Shown here in pieces: positions 1-5,896 of a stretch of 7,172 nucleotides of DNA. The position numbers were made by a program, and so were the translations under genes. Below the pieces are notes generated by a model that saw only the letters and a program-made list of their open reading frames with translations, ran no database searches and had not been told where the DNA came from. Numbering within the stretch: the first letter of the stretch is position 1; each line of letters starts with the position of its first letter. Origin of the DNA: Candidatus Cloacimonadota bacterium. GTDB lineage: Bacteria; Cloacimonadota; Cloacimonadia; Cloacimonadales; TCS61. The stretch is taken from positions 1-7,172 of the forward strand of contig JACNIV010000035.1 of assembly GCA_014382915.1 (NCBI GenBank), written 5' to 3'.

Positions 1-1258
1 CTACTCTGGAAAGACCGATCTGGTATTGTTCATTTAATAATTCTCCAACCGTACGGACTCTTCTGTTTGCTAAATGGTCGATATCATCTATCACATCTTC
101 ATCTTTATAGACAGCGATAATTTTTTCAATAATAGCAATGAAATCTTCTTTGGTCAGAATATGAGTGTCTGGATCTATATCTAATCCTAAACGGGAATTA
201 AGTTTATAACGGCCAACTTTACCAAGATTGTAGCGCCTTTCATTGAAGAACATCCTGGTAAATAGATCGAGTGCGATCTCGTAGGAGGGTTCTTCACCCG
301 GACGAATTAGCGTATATATCTTCTTAAGGGCTTCTTCCTGGTTAGTAGTTTGATCTTTAGCAATGGTTTGCTCGAGTATTTTTTTAGTGATTTCAGATTT
401 TTGGTTAATGACCGTGATAGTTTTAATTCCACCTTCGATCATTGTCTCGATCTCATCTTCACCGATTTCAGTTGAAGCCTCGTATATCACTTCACCGGTT
501 TCAGTATTGTAAACATCATTAAATAAGAACCTGTCTTTTGAATCTTTAACATCAATATCTTCTTTTTGATAAAAATAGTTTCGCAGGTCATCATTTGTAG
601 AAAGTCCGATCGCTCTGAGAAGTACAGTAGCGGGGAGTTTTCTTCTCTTGTCTATGAGAACGAACATAGCGTCATAGCTGTCCATATTGAATTCCAGCCA
701 GGAACCATTGTAAGGGATCAACTTCGCGGAGTACAATATCTTGCCACTGGTATGTTTGGCTTCGCTGAAAAAGATACCCGGAGAGCGGTGTAACTGGCTT
801 ATAATAACTCTTTCGGCACCATTAATAATGAAAGTTCCCTGATTGGTCACCAAGGGTATTTCACCCAGGAATACATCCTGTTCAATAGTGCTTTTGACTC
901 TTTTTTCACCTGTTTCTTTCAGAATTTCCTCATCATTGATGATCAGTCTCATTCGAGCTTTAATGGGAGCCTGGTATGAGAGATTTCGTTCAATACACTC
1001 TTCTGTAGAATATTTTTCTTTCAGAACAATGTAATCGATGTATTCAAGATGATAAATTCCTTTCTGATCTTCTAGAGGAAAGATCGAAGTAAGAACAGCT
1101 TGTAAACCCTTATTCATTCTTTTTTGAGGATGCGCTTCTCTCTGTAGAAATGCTTCGAAAGAATCAATTTGCATAGAGAGCAAATTGGGAACCTGAATGA
1201 ATGGAAGACCAGCTTGTTCTGCTTTCTTACTAATACGGGAATAACTTTTAATTTCCAA
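1..1258 (-). CDS. rpoB: RNA polymerase beta subunit, N-terminal third (partial, runs off left edge)
   Basis: This encodes the beta subunit of DNA-dependent RNA polymerase. The window holds 419 codons plus one base, about a third of the usual 1,250-1,350 residues, and the frame is open to the left edge. Family motifs are plain: NGAERVII then QLHRSPGIFF at about residues 146-164 (universal in bacterial RpoB), RPGEEPSYE near 318, and DIDHLANRRVRTVGELL near 391-407. The main rifampicin-resistance cluster lies beyond the window. The start is TTG at 1258. The codon two places upstream (1262-1264) is an in-frame TAG, there is no ATG or GTG between it and the TTG, and an AAGGAG lies 8 nt upstream, so the rare start is well supported. 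The first residues read MEIKSYSRISKKAEQAGLPF. It is the last gene seen in the operon, 110 nt after rplL, and rpoC is expected next, outside the window. Codon use is AT-leaning, unlike tuf. Confidence 0.97.
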   Translation of the reverse strand, partial: MEIKSYSRISKKAEQAGLPFIQVPNLLSMQIDSFEAFLQREAHPQKRMNKGLQAVLTSIFPLEDQKGIYHLEYIDYIVLKEKYSTEECIERNLSYQAPIKARMRLIINDEEILKETGEKRVKSTIEQDVFLGEIPLVTNQGTFIINGAERVIISQLHRSPGIFFSEAKHTSGKILYSAKLIPYNGSWLEFNMDSYDAMFVLIDKRRKLPATVLLRAIGLSTNDDLRNYFYQKEDIDVKDSKDRFLFNDVYNTETGEVIYEASTEIGEDEIETMIEGGIKTITVINQKSEITKKILEQTIAKDQTTNQEEALKKIYTLIRPGEEPSYEIALDLFTRMFFNERRYNLGKVGRYKLNSRLGLDIDPDTHILTKEDFIAIIEKIIAVYKDEDVIDDIDHLANRRVRTVGELLNEQYQIGLSRV

Positions 1259-1266
1259 AAGCTATG

Positions 1267-1272
1267 CTCCTT
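1267..1272 (-). promoter_or_regulatory. Ribosome binding site deciding the rpoB TTG start
   Basis: An AAGGAG sits 8 nt upstream of the TTG at 1258. An in-frame TAG lies between the two, so the reading frame cannot begin earlier. Confidence 0.8.
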
Positions 1273-1288
1273 TTTTTTAAAATCCAAG

Positions 1289-1309
1289 AAAAAATCGATA
1301 AATTTATCG
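1289..1309 (-). promoter_or_regulatory. Short palindrome followed by a six-T run in the rpoB leader
   Basis: Read on the minus strand, a 14-nt perfect palindrome at 1296-1309 (5-bp stem CGATA/TATCG around AATT) is followed by A and then six T. The shape resembles a weak intrinsic terminator, but the stem is short and AT-rich. It lies between the strong hairpin at 1324-1356 and the rpoB ribosome binding site. It may cause pausing or partial attenuation. That role is inference only. Confidence 0.3.
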
Positions 1310-1323
1310 GCATTAAATAAAGG

Positions 1324-1356
1324 TAACGGAAGTGAGCATTTTTCTCACTTCCGTTA
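1324..1356 (-). promoter_or_regulatory. Perfect 13-bp hairpin between rplL and rpoB (attenuator or RNA-processing site)
   Basis: A perfect inverted repeat: 13-nt arms (minus strand TAACGGAAGTGAG and CTCACTTCCGTTA) around a 7-nt loop. It begins 12 nt past the rplL stop. The bases after the second arm are only loosely T-rich (CCTTTATTTAATG), so it is not a strong intrinsic terminator. In E. coli the same gap holds a partial terminator and an RNase III site that lower rpoBC expression relative to the ribosomal protein genes. A matching role here is inferred from position and shape. Confidence 0.6.
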
Positions 1357-1368
1357 AACTGGTTTTGA

Positions 1369-1746
1369 CTATTTGATTTCTACTGCTCCACCAACTTCCT
1401 CGATTTTAGCTTTAACAGATTCGGCTTCTTCTTTGGGAACACCTTGCACGATTGGATTTGGTGCACCATCTACTAAATCCTTAGCTTCTTTTAATCCTAA
1501 TTTGGTGATAGCACGAACAACTTTGATAACCTGAATCTTCTTCGCACCTGAGCTTGCCAGGATCACGTCAAATTCAGTTTTTTCTTCAGCAGCTTCAGCA
1601 CTTGCTGCAGCGCCAGGAGCAGCAACAGCAACGGGAGCAGCGGCTGTGACGCCAAAAAGCTCTTCCAACTCCTTTACAAGTTCAGAAAGCTCTATCACGT
1701 TCATTTCTTTAATAATATCAATAACTTGTTGCTTCTTATCAGCCAT
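1369..1746 (-). CDS. rplL: 50S ribosomal protein L7/L12
   Basis: L7/L12 is the multicopy ribosomal stalk protein that recruits and stimulates the translational GTPases (EF-Tu, EF-G, IF2). The product is 125 residues, a normal length. The N-terminal dimerisation helices (about 1-33, rich in Ile, Glu and Leu) bind L10. An Ala/Pro/Val-rich flexible hinge follows at about 35-55. The C-terminal GTPase-contact domain carries [20 protein letters not shown] and then [13 protein letters not shown] chose ATG at 1746, giving [12 protein letters not shown], because GGAGG lies 5 nt upstream. An in-frame TTG at 1758 overlaps that binding site and is not the start. It follows rplJ by 22 nt and ends in TAG, so TAG is a working stop codon in this genome. 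Its binding site is one of the best in the operon, which fits the need for several L12 copies per L10. Confidence 0.98.
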   Translation of the reverse strand: MADKKQQVIDIIKEMNVIELSELVKELEELFGVTAAAPVAVAAPGAAASAEAAEEKTEFDVILASSGAKKIQVIKVVRAITKLGLKEAKDLVDGAPNPIVQGVPKEEAESVKAKIEEVGGAVEIK

Positions 1747-1768
1747 TATTTCCTCCAATTATATTTTA

Positions 1769-2305
1769 TTAGTTTTTTTCTTCCTGTATTTTTGCAATTG
1801 CGTCGATAGCATAAACAAATTTTCTCAGGATGCCATTAAGTACTCCCACAAATCCTGTGACAGGAGCATTGAAACCTTGAAGAATCATAGAAATGAGAAC
1901 TTCTTTGCTTGGTAGTTTGGCAAGTTGTTCCAGCTCGGATGCTTCCATAACTTTACCATCTACTAAACCAAGTTTGAAATTCGGGAAATCCTTTTCCTCC
2001 ATTATTTCTTTTCTAAATTTTACCAATTCACGAGCAGGCGCCACTTCATCAATAGTTGTAGCGGCTATCGCAGTAGGACCCACTAGTTGAGAATCCAGTT
2101 CGGAAATTCCCAACTCATTCAGAGCAATTTTGATGAAAGTATTTTTAGAAATAAAATAATCAACCTCAGCATTGCGCATTCTATTACGAAGTTCATCAAC
2201 TTCTTCAATATTGATGCCTTTATAGTCGATAAGCACAATTGATTTGGCATTTTGGAGTCTTTCTTTCACTTTCTTTACTTCATCGATCTTGTAAGTTTGT
2301 ACCAT
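1769..2305 (-). CDS. rplJ: 50S ribosomal protein L10
   Basis: L10 anchors the ribosomal stalk: its N-terminal globular domain binds 23S rRNA next to L11, and its long C-terminal helix carries L12 dimers. The product is 178 residues, typical. Visible family features are the N-terminal helix with SIVLIDYKGINIEEVDELR, the FISKNTFIKIAL strand-helix, and the LAKLPSKEVLISMILQGFNAPVTGFVGVLNG-type stretch (about 128-158) that leads into the L12-binding tail. ATG at 2305 is preceded by AGGAG, which overlaps the rplA TAG stop, so translation of the two may be coupled. Only 11 nt separate it from rplA, which leaves no room there for the folded leader that L10-L12 binds for autoregulation in E. coli. Confidence 0.98.
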   Translation of the reverse strand: MVQTYKIDEVKKVKERLQNAKSIVLIDYKGINIEEVDELRNRMRNAEVDYFISKNTFIKIALNELGISELDSQLVGPTAIAATTIDEVAPARELVKFRKEIMEEKDFPNFKLGLVDGKVMEASELEQLAKLPSKEVLISMILQGFNAPVTGFVGVLNGILRKFVYAIDAIAKIQEEKN

Positions 2306-2316
2306 ATAATCTGCTC

Positions 2317-3018
2317 CTACTTCTTTGCTTCCAGGGACACAGTACCAACATCCAGTTTTATACCAGGTCCCATTGTTGATGTTATTGAGATACTCTTGAT
2401 GAAAATACCTTTTAAAGCAGCAGGTCGCTCACGCAGTATAGCAGAAATAACCGTCAGAATGTTTTCTTTGAGTTTTTCCACTTCGAAGCTTAATTTACCA
2501 GCCATAATGTGAAGGTTGGAAAATTTATCTATTCTGTAAGTTACTTTCCCGCCTTTGGAATCTTCAATTGCTTTTTTAATGTCCATGGTAACTGTACCAT
2601 CTTTTGGATTTGGCATCAGTCCACGCGGTCCAAGGACACGACCCAGTCGTCCGATCTTACCCATTAAATTCGGAGTAGTAATAACTACATCGAACTCCAT
2701 CCAGCCAGACTGGATCTTTTCGACGAATTCATCTACTCCCACATAATCAGCACCCGCTTCTTTTGCTTCGTCTGCTTTTTCACCTTCGGCAAATACGAGA
2801 ACTTTTAACTTCTTCCCGCTGCCATGCGGTAAAACAACAGAGTTCCTAATTTGTTGATCAGCTTTACGAGGGTCGACACCTAAATTCATATGAATTTCGA
2901 TTGTTTCATCAAATTTCGTCTTCGGAAAATTCTTAAGTAACTTAATGCCTTCATCGAGTCCATATTTCTTTTGTTTGTCGATCATCTCATAAGCTTCTCG
3001 GTACCTTTTACTTGCCAT
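2317..3018 (-). CDS. rplA: 50S ribosomal protein L1
   Basis: L1 binds 23S rRNA helices 76-78, forms the mobile L1 stalk at the E site, and in many bacteria represses translation of its own mRNA. The product is 233 residues, normal for the family. The L1 signature is clear: GKIGRLGRVLGPRGLMPNPK at residues 120-139, followed by GTVTMDIKKAIEDSKGGKV. The C-terminal MGPGIKLD at 216-223 also fits. ATG at 3018 is preceded by AAGGAG, and part of this binding site falls inside an inverted repeat (3026-3056) described separately. It follows rplK by 51 nt and ends in TAG, overlapping the rplJ binding site. Confidence 0.98.
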   Translation of the reverse strand: MASKRYREAYEMIDKQKKYGLDEGIKLLKNFPKTKFDETIEIHMNLGVDPRKADQQIRNSVVLPHGSGKKLKVLVFAEGEKADEAKEAGADYVGVDEFVEKIQSGWMEFDVVITTPNLMGKIGRLGRVLGPRGLMPNPKDGTVTMDIKKAIEDSKGGKVTYRIDKFSNLHIMAGKLSFEVEKLKENILTVISAILRERPAALKGIFIKSISITSTMGPGIKLDVGTVSLEAKK

Positions 3019-3023
3019 TTACA

Positions 3024-3056
3024 CTCCTTATTGATAATCTCCTGCTTTCAATATGG
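3024..3056 (-). promoter_or_regulatory. Inverted repeat covering the rplA ribosome binding site
   Basis: In the 51-nt rplK-rplA gap, minus-strand CC-A-TATTGA (3056-3048) can pair with TCAATA-A-GG (3034-3026): six base pairs, one A-A mismatch, then two C-G pairs, around a 13-nt loop. The far arm takes in AAGG of the AAGGAG rplA binding site (3029-3024), so the folded form would mask ribosome entry. L1 represses its own message in several bacteria, usually from a site upstream of rplK. A regulatory role here is inference, and the stem is AT-rich and modest. Confidence 0.4.
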
Positions 3057-3069
3057 TTTAGGTGGAAGT

Positions 3070-3501
3070 TTAATCTTCTACCAGAACGCCCATATTTCTT
3101 GCAGTACCTTCTATCATACGCATAGCACCTTTCAAATCGTATGCGTTTAGATCTTTCATCTTAATCTCGGCGATTTTTCTGACTTGCTCCTTGGTGATTG
3201 TTCCCACTTTTTCTCGGTTAGGTTCACCTGAACCTTTTGCCAGACCTGCTTCCTTTTTGATAAGGACAGCAGCAGGGGGAGTTTTTATTTCAAATGTATA
3301 AGATTTATTTTTTTTAACATAGATAACCACAGGAAAGATCATTCCCGGGGAATCTTTTGTCTTATCGTTGAAAGCTTTACAGAATTCACCGATGTTGATT
3401 CCTGCCTGTCCCAATGCGGGTCCTACAGGAGGAGCCGGGGTTGCCTGTCCGGCTGGAAGTTGTAATTTAACTACATGTTCTACATCTTTAGGTTTTGCCA
3501 T
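3070..3501 (-). CDS. rplK: 50S ribosomal protein L11
   Basis: L11 binds the GTPase-associated region of 23S rRNA at the stalk base and takes part in factor binding and in sensing uncharged tRNA by RelA. The product is 143 residues, typical. The N-terminal domain shows [20 protein letters not shown] and then [18 protein letters not shown] (the thiopeptide-contact proline region). The C-terminal rRNA-binding domain ends with [20 protein letters not shown] and [10 protein letters not shown], the family ending. ATG at 3501 has GAGG 5 nt upstream. It follows nusG by 13 nt, so an L1-binding leader directly before rplK, as in E. coli, would have to overlap the end of nusG. Confidence 0.98.
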   Translation of the reverse strand: MAKPKDVEHVVKLQLPAGQATPAPPVGPALGQAGINIGEFCKAFNDKTKDSPGMIFPVVIYVKKNKSYTFEIKTPPAAVLIKKEAGLAKGSGEPNREKVGTITKEQVRKIAEIKMKDLNAYDLKGAMRMIEGTARNMGVLVED

Positions 3502-3514
3502 TTCTTCCTCTGAA

Positions 3515-4036
3515 TTAAAGAATTTCTACTTGGTCAGCTTTAACTTCTACCGGTGTAACTCTTCCGAATACTGTAACCTTAATGGTCATTTTCTGTTTAT
3601 CATCACTTATCTTTTCAATAACGCCGTCGAAATCGCTGAACGGACCAGATGTAATCTTGACCATATCTCCAGAAATAAAAGCATATTCCTGTTTTGCGTC
3701 CTTATCACGATCTGCAATACCGAGCAGTTTATTAACTTCGTGCTCTGTAAGAGGTTGAGGTTTTTTTCCTGATCCCAGAAAATGGGTAACACCCGGAAGA
3801 CCAACAATTAAGGTATAAATTTCGGGAGTTAAATCAGCTTCCAAAATAATATAACTATTAAACAGTTTTTTCTCACGTTCAACTTTCTTCCCGTCACGAA
3901 TGTGAAATGTCTTCTGGGTAGGAATAAGGATCTGACCGATCTTATCTTCAAGATCGTTACCCTGAATTCTTCTTGTAATCGCTTCTTTTATTTTAAATTC
4001 CTGGGAAGCATAAGTGTGAACTACATACCATTTCAT
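3515..4036 (-). CDS. nusG: Transcription termination/antitermination factor NusG
   Basis: NusG binds the RNA polymerase clamp and links it to Rho or to ribosomal protein S10. The product is 173 residues. The N-terminal NGN domain begins [20 protein letters not shown] and includes [10 protein letters not shown] and [11 protein letters not shown] (about 60-90). The C-terminal KOW domain spans about 119-173, with [19 protein letters not shown] and a [10 protein letters not shown] strand. ATG at 4036 is chosen because it gives the family N-terminus. A frame extension to an ATG at 4090 would overlap secE by about 50 nt and add non-homologous residues. The start lies 4 nt after the secE stop, with AAGG at the end of secE as binding site. 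There is no inserted domain between NGN and KOW. Confidence 0.98.
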   Translation of the reverse strand: MKWYVVHTYASQEFKIKEAITRRIQGNDLEDKIGQILIPTQKTFHIRDGKKVEREKKLFNSYIILEADLTPEIYTLIVGLPGVTHFLGSGKKPQPLTEHEVNKLLGIADRDKDAKQEYAFISGDMVKITSGPFSDFDGVIEKISDDKQKMTIKVTVFGRVTPVEVKADQVEIL

Positions 4037-4040
4037 GAGA

Positions 4041-4232
4041 TTAACCCTTGAATAATAGTTTCCTGATGAGAAAACCGAAACCGGCATCAATTACTGACAG
4101 GAAAATCGCAACAATTGTTGACATTACGATTACTACTGTCGTACCTTCTTTCAGATCTGCTTTGGTAGGCCAACTTACATACGACAATTCGGTTCTCACA
4201 TTTTTAAAAAACGTAAATATTTTTTTAAACAT
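4041..4232 (-). CDS. secE: Preprotein translocase subunit SecE
   Basis: SecE is the small clamp subunit of the SecYEG translocon in the inner membrane. The product is 63 residues, matching the short single-span form found in most bacteria rather than the three-span E. coli form. The amphipathic segment carries the family motif ELSYVSWPTKADLKEGT (15-31), followed by one membrane helix at about 32-57 (VVIVMSTIVAIFLSVIDAGF). ATG at 4232 lies 23 nt downstream of the tRNA-Trp 3' end. No strong Shine-Dalgarno is seen there (only GTGGGC), which stands out in this operon. Four nt separate it from nusG. Confidence 0.96.
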   Translation of the reverse strand: MFKKIFTFFKNVRTELSYVSWPTKADLKEGTTVVIVMSTIVAIFLSVIDAGFGFLIRKLLFKG

Positions 4233-4255
4233 TTTATGCCCACTTTTTTAGATAA

Positions 4256-4331
4256 TGGCAGGCCCGGCAGGACTTGAACCCGCAACCCCCGGTTTTGGAG
4301 ACCGGTGCTCTACCAATTGAGCTACAAGCCT
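4256..4331 (-). tRNA. trnW: tRNA-Trp (anticodon CCA)
   Basis: A 76-nt cloverleaf including an encoded 3' CCA. Acceptor arm AGGCTTG pairs with CGGGCCT (two G-T wobbles), with discriminator G. The D arm is GCTC/GAGC around AATTGGTA. The anticodon arm is CCGGT/ACCGG with loop CTCCAAA, giving anticodon CCA at 4298-4296. The T arm is GCGGG/CCTGC with loop TTCAAGT. It lies 9 nt after rpmG and 23 nt before secE on the same strand, so it must be cut out of the operon transcript. A tRNA-Trp between tuf/rpmG and secE is a known bacterial arrangement. Confidence 0.97.
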
Positions 4332-4340
4332 GCAAATTTA

Positions 4341-4490
4341 TTACCTGGTTTGTTTATGTTCTGTATGTTTTCTGCATTTTGGGCAGAATTTTTTATAAAC
4401 AACTCGCTCAGGATGATTTCTTCTATCTTTGGTAGTAGTATAATTCCTGTTTTTACATACTTCACAAGCTAAAATAATTATTTCTCTCAT
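4341..4490 (-). CDS. rpmG: 50S ribosomal protein L33, zinc-ribbon form
   Basis: L33 is a small protein of the large subunit near the E site. The product is 49 residues, a normal length. Cysteines at 9 and 12 (CEVC) and at 36 and 39 (CPKC) form the complete zinc ribbon of the zinc-binding form. Between them lies [20 protein letters not shown], and the C-terminus KHTEHKQTR also fits the family. ATG at 4490 lies 9 nt after the tuf stop. The binding site TAAGG overlaps the tuf TAA, with 7 nt to the ATG. Position between tuf and tRNA-Trp is typical. Confidence 0.95.
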   Translation of the reverse strand: MREIIILACEVCKNRNYTTTKDRRNHPERVVYKKFCPKCRKHTEHKQTR

Positions 4491-4499
4491 CCTGAAACC

Positions 4500-5690
4500 T
4501 TATTCCATAATGTCGCTAACGACGCCGGCACCGATTGTTCTGCCGCCTTCACGGATAGCGTAACGCAAACCTTTTTCCATAGCTATCGGGGTGATGAGTT
4601 CTGCACTGATGTTTACTTTATCGCCAGGCATTACCATCTCAATTCCTTCCGGAAGTGTGATCGAACCGGTCACATCTGTTGTACGGAAATAGAACTGAGG
4701 TCTGTAACCTGTGAAGAATGGTTTGTGACGTCCGCCTTCATCTTTTGTAAGAATATAGGTCTCGCCCTTGAATTTAGTGTGCGGGGTGATAGATTTCGGC
4801 TTGGCAAGTACCATACCGCGCTCGATCTCATCTTTGCCTATGCCGCGCAGAAGAATACCCACGTTGTCACCTGCTTCACCTTGATCCAATATCTTACGGA
4901 ACATCTCGACGCCTGTACAGGTAGTTTCTACTGTTTCCTTGATGCCTACGCGTTCCAATTTCTCGCCTACTTTGACAATTCCACGCTCGATACGGCCGGT
5001 GGCTACTGTACCGCGCCCGGGTATCGAAAATACATCTTCTACCGGTAACAGGAACGGCTTGGCTGTGTCTCGCTCGGGAAGTGGTATATATTCGTCCACT
5101 GCATCCATCAGTCGCTGAATTGATTGAACACCCTGTTCACTGTCTTCTTCGTTAAGTGCCTTAAGTGCCGATCCGGTAATGAGAGGAATCTCGTCTCCCG
5201 GAAATTCATACTCGGTAAGAAGTTCGCGTACTTCCATTTCTACCAGCTCCAGAAGCTCGGGATCGTCTACCAGGTCTGCTTTGTTCAGGTATACCACCAT
5301 TGCCGGTACACCTACCTGACGGGCAAGAAGAATGTGCTCACGTGTCTGCGGCATGGGACCGTCTGCTGCACTTACCACCAGTATGGCTCCGTCCATCTGA
5401 GCGGCTCCGGTGATCATGTTCTTTACATAGTCGGCATGACCCGGACAGTCTACATGGGCATAGTGACGATTCTCTGTCTCATACTCCACATGGGCTGTTG
5501 CTATTGTGATGCCACGTTCTTTCTCTTCGGGTGCGTTGTCGATACTATCGAAACTCATGTACTCAGCTGTGCCTTTTTTGCTGAGGTAAAGCGTAATAGC
5601 TGCGGTTAGTGTGGTCTTGCCATGGTCTACGTGACCAATCGTACCAATATTCACGTGCGGCTTATTCCTTACAAATTTGGCTTTTGCCAT
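4500..5690 (-). CDS. tuf: Translation elongation factor Tu
   Basis: EF-Tu is the GTPase that brings aminoacyl-tRNA to the ribosomal A site. The product is 396 residues, full length. GTPase motifs are intact: G1 GHVDHGKT (19-26), switch I with Thr62 in [14 protein letters not shown]3 DCPGH (81-85, His85 catalytic), G4 NKAD (136-139) and G5 SALK (174-177). Domain 2 shows [20 protein letters not shown] (221-240). Domain 3 shows [20 protein letters not shown] (323-342) and ends [16 protein letters not shown] at 5690 has a perfect AGGAGGAG upstream. It is the first gene of the operon. Base use differs from its neighbours: two lines of sequence counted by hand gave 50% and 60% G+C against 33% for a line of rpoB, with many codons ending in C (GGC, GCC, ATC). 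That may reflect conversion with another tuf copy, codon selection or transfer. Confidence 0.98.
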   Translation of the reverse strand: MAKAKFVRNKPHVNIGTIGHVDHGKTTLTAAITLYLSKKGTAEYMSFDSIDNAPEEKERGITIATAHVEYETENRHYAHVDCPGHADYVKNMITGAAQMDGAILVVSAADGPMPQTREHILLARQVGVPAMVVYLNKADLVDDPELLELVEMEVRELLTEYEFPGDEIPLITGSALKALNEEDSEQGVQSIQRLMDAVDEYIPLPERDTAKPFLLPVEDVFSIPGRGTVATGRIERGIVKVGEKLERVGIKETVETTCTGVEMFRKILDQGEAGDNVGILLRGIGKDEIERGMVLAKPKSITPHTKFKGETYILTKDEGGRHKPFFTGYRPQFYFRTTDVTGSITLPEGIEMVMPGDKVNISAELITPIAMEKGLRYAIREGGRTIGAGVVSDIME

Positions 5691-5710
5691 TTCTCCTCCT
5701 AAAAGACCTA

Positions 5711-5761
5711 AAAACCTGTCTCGCAGGCTTTGCTTTACAGTAGCTTGCGTGTTTTTGCTAC
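5711..5761 (-). promoter_or_regulatory. Structured tuf leader: stem-loop with T-run, preceded by a weaker hairpin
   Basis: In the untranslated region before tuf, minus strand AAAGCCTG (5731-5724) pairs with CAGGTTTT (5718-5711), eight pairs with one G-T, around the loop CGAGA. The far arm ends in a run of five T (5714-5710). Upstream, GTAGC (5761-5757) can pair with GCTAC (5744-5740) across a 12-nt loop. The first hairpin ends about 20 nt before the tuf ATG. It could attenuate transcription or tune translation. No known riboswitch class is recognised. Confidence 0.4.
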
Positions 5762-5785
5762 CTTAAATCCACAAAACGGAAATGC

Positions 5786-5814
5786 CAAATTCAAATTCTA
5801 AGTTTATATGTCAA
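5786..5814 (-). promoter_or_regulatory. Likely operon promoter upstream of tuf
   Basis: A perfect TTGACA (5814-5809) lies in AT-rich DNA about 120 nt before the tuf ATG. At the usual spacing there is no good TATAAT, only GAATTT or AATTTG (spacers of 16 and 17 nt). A Bacteroidota-style -7 element (TAnnTTTG) is partly matched by TGAATTTG (5793-5786). Position and the -35 box support a promoter. The exact -10 is uncertain. The stretch 5815-5896 between it and the transposase remnant holds nothing else I can support. Confidence 0.5.
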
Positions 5815-5896
5815 TTTTTTTTATTTATTCTCTATATTTTTTATTTTTAGTAAGTTAGCCTTGAGTGGAGGTGACTAAGATTTTAGATTTATACTT

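Noticed and set aside
1747..1758. L7/L12 start at TTG 1758
   Set aside because: That codon is part of the Shine-Dalgarno region. ATG at 1746 gives the family N-terminus at proper spacing.
3368..3772. A 134-codon plus-strand open frame opposite rplK and nusG
   Set aside because: It spans parts of two real genes on the other strand, has no good ribosome binding site, and its protein resembles nothing known.
4037..4090. Longer NusG starting at 4090
   Set aside because: It would overlap secE by about 50 nt and add 18 residues unlike NusG. ATG at 4036 gives the standard N-terminus directly after the secE stop.
5124..5609. A 161-codon plus-strand open frame opposite tuf
   Set aside because: It is antisense to an intact EF-Tu and its Cys/Tyr-rich product has no family features. 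Long antisense frames are expected opposite a gene of biased codon use.
5815..5896. Terminator between the RAYT remnant and the tuf promoter
   Set aside because: No convincing stem followed by a T-run was found on the minus strand. The region is simply AT-rich.
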